Shown here piece by piece: positions 62,587 through 64,000 of a stretch of DNA of 64,000 nt. Under the pieces are notes generated by a model, which did not search any database, was not told where the DNA came from, and worked only from the letters and a program-made list of their open reading frames with translations. A program made the position numbers and the translations under genes. Source of the DNA: Opitutus terrae PB90-1 (GTDB lineage: Bacteria > Verrucomicrobiota > Verrucomicrobiia > Opitutales > Opitutaceae); assembly GCF_000019965.1 (NCBI RefSeq), contig NC_010571.1, forward strand, positions 372,001 to 436,000. Direction: 5' to 3'. Position 1 is the stretch's first letter; each line of letters starts with the position of its first letter.

Positions 62587-64000
62587 TTACTGAACAAACG
62601 GAAGCTCGAAGCGCACGAACACGGCGCCGTGCGGCTCTTGCGCGGAGTCGGGCGAATACGCGTAGCCGAGCGTGAGCGCGCCTTTCTGCGGGCCAAGCGG
62701 CAGGTCGGCCAGATGCGCCGCCACGCCCATGCCTTGGGCCGAGCGCCAGCCGCGCGTCGCGTCCTCGACCTCGCCAACATCATAGAACGCCAGCAGAAAA
62801 ATGGCTCGGCGATCACCCCCCGTATCCTCGTCGCGGCCGAGCAGCGCGGCGATGTCGGGTCCCGCCGCGAACGACTGCGCCCAGTAGCTGCGACCCGCCA
62901 GTTCGCCCTCCTGCAGTCCGCGAATCCAGCCCTCGTCGCCGCCCGCGCGAAACAGCTGACCCAGCGGCGCGTCGCCGCGGAGCCGACCGACGCGCGTCGT
63001 GCTCATCAGCTTCCAGCGCGGGCCGGCAGCGCGCGCCGTCACCAGCGAGGCGTTCACGGCGACATCGCCCAACCCGTAATCGTAGTTTCCCGCCAAGGCT
63101 TCGCTCGCCTGCGCCAGCCGCAGCTGCGTGCTCATTTCCAGGCGATGCCCACTCGCGCGCAGCAACGTCGCGGCGCGCCACTCCGCTTTGAGCTCCACTC
63201 GCGAGTCCGGTTGCGCCACGCCGGCCGGAACCGCCGCCGCGACCGCGAACGCGTCATCGGCATGAACGAGGTGGATTCCCGCCGATGCCGCGCTCGTCCA
63301 GCGACCCGGCTCCGGCTCCGCCACGCGCTGCCGCGCCGTGAAGCCCACGTCTGCCACCCAGCGACGCCAGTCCACCGGCCGCGTCGTCGTCGCCGTGCCG
63401 AACAGTGCTGCGCGATCGCGGCGAGCCGACGCACTGCCCGCGACGTTGAGTTCCCAGTCACCGACAGGCTGGCGCGGCCGCCACGCGAAACGCGCGGCTT
63501 GTGCGTCCGCCTCGTCGCCGTAGCTCGCCTCCACGCCGGCTTCGAGGTGGGTGCGATGCTCGTGCACCACCTCGACTTGGCCGGTGCCTTGCAGTCCTTC
63601 CGTCGCGCCGTACGTCACGCCGATTTCCGCGATGATGCGCTGCGTTGAATAGGCATCGATCGCGCCGAGCACGAGTGTCTCGTCCTCATACCGGGTGGCA
63701 CTCACCTCAAACTCGCGGCCCACCGGCGTCGCGCGCCAGCTCTCGACCATCGCCGGCGTCACGAGCCCGTAGGCCGCGGGCAGGTGTGGCGCCAGACGCG
63801 TGCGGATGGCAGCCTCGCGCGCCGTGCGCTTGCGCGCGAGCTGCGCGGCGATCGCCGGCGGCTCGCCGGCCTCCAACGCGCGCCAGTGGGTAAGCTCGAC
63901 ACGGATTTCTCGCGGCACGAACACCGGTTGCACCCGCAGCCCCAGCGCGCGGCCGGATTTTTCCTGCGCGCTGTAAACTTCTTCGCCGGGGTTCGGCACG
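62587..64000 (-). CDS. Outer-membrane beta-barrel, ShlB/Omp85-like, cut by the right edge
   Basis: At least 470 residues are visible; a GTG at 63999 could be the start but is more likely internal. The C-terminus ends in FVRFELPFVQ, the aromatic terminal strand of an outer-membrane barrel. The middle carries LFRAGGDEGWIRGLQEGELA, like the RGF/RGY loop region of TpsB/ShlB and Omp85-family proteins. Alternating-strand segments (VRVELTHW..., WRATPVGREFEVSATRYEDE) run through the whole protein. No POTRA domain is visible in the window. It is followed by an unknown beta-rich protein on the same strand. Confidence 0.7.
   Translation of the reverse strand, partial: VPNPGEEVYSAQEKSGRALGLRVQPVFVPREIRVELTHWRALEAGEPPAIAAQLARKRTAREAAIRTRLAPHLPAAYGLVTPAMVESWRATPVGREFEVSATRYEDETLVLGAIDAYSTQRIIAEIGVTYGATEGLQGTGQVEVVHEHRTHLEAGVEASYGDEADAQAARFAWRPRQPVGDWELNVAGSASARRDRAALFGTATTTRPVDWRRWVADVGFTARQRVAEPEPGRWTSAASAGIHLVHADDAFAVAAAVPAGVAQPDSRVELKAEWRAATLLRASGHRLEMSTQLRLAQASEALAGNYDYGLGDVAVNASLVTARAAGPRWKLMSTTRVGRLRGDAPLGQLFRAGGDEGWIRGLQEGELAGRSYWAQSFAAGPDIAALLGRDEDTGGDRRAIFLLAFYDVGEVEDATRGWRSAQGMGVAAHLADLPLGPQKGALTLGYAYSPDSAQEPHGAVFVRFELPFVQ

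Overview
The window is about 64 kb of high-GC bacterial DNA, densely coded and without rRNA, tRNA, CRISPR or integrase genes that I could see. Several things point to a Verrucomicrobiota member close to Opitutaceae: many secreted plant-polysaccharide enzymes, large families of intergenic palindromes, and a 'VVLSPFEV' peptide that I associate from memory with the start of Opitutus-type TonB-dependent receptors. This assignment is inference and no marker gene confirms it.

Layout. 1-1.4 kb: edge of a membrane protein gene and a GH88-type unsaturated glycuronyl hydrolase. 1.5-7.9 kb: a six-gene operon on the minus strand (membrane-fusion protein, ABC ATPase, two MacB-type permeases, OmpR-type regulator, histidine kinase). 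Its genes are joined by 4-bp ATGA overlaps (8 bp for the kinase), and a TGTAAC-N4-TGTAAC box lies upstream. 8.6-18.9 kb: a minus-strand operon of an ECF sigma factor, a YfbK-like VWA membrane protein that carries a TonB-receptor-plug-like peptide, and a 2316-residue envelope protein. 19.1-26.3 kb: a multidomain GH62 protein, a membrane protein and a GH51 arabinofuranosidase. 26.4-36.2 kb: hydrolases, an inositol-monophosphatase-like enzyme, a LysR regulator divergent from a cysteine hydrolase, an oxidoreductase, a GreA/GreB-type factor, and two lipoproteins of which one is a zinc peptidase. 36.5-45.1 kb: a GH13 branching-type enzyme, a di-haem peroxidase-like cytochrome, two esterases, a secreted protein made of the same unknown domain found in the GH62 protein, and a DUF1080 protein.

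45.2-48.3 kb is different. Its base composition is less GC-rich and it encodes a GNAT-PIN multidomain protein translationally coupled to an ASCH protein, next to an Xre repressor that has two GTCTG...CAGAC operators at its own start. This is the best candidate for an undescribed accessory module. 48.4-53.1 kb holds small proteins, a DHFR-family reductase, an alpha/beta hydrolase and repeats. 53.4-57.2 kb is a sigma factor plus a Ser/Thr kinase with WD40 propeller, followed by a GH43 enzyme (57.7-59.2 kb). 59.9-60.9 kb is a repeat field with a 133-bp direct duplication. The window ends in a DUF2934 protein, an unknown beta-rich protein and an outer-membrane barrel cut by the right edge.

Functional themes: arabinoxylan and pectin/glycuronan side-chain removal (GH62, GH51, GH43, CE1-like esterase, GH88), envelope signalling and efflux, and repeat elements that in several places have entered reading frames and now encode protein tails.
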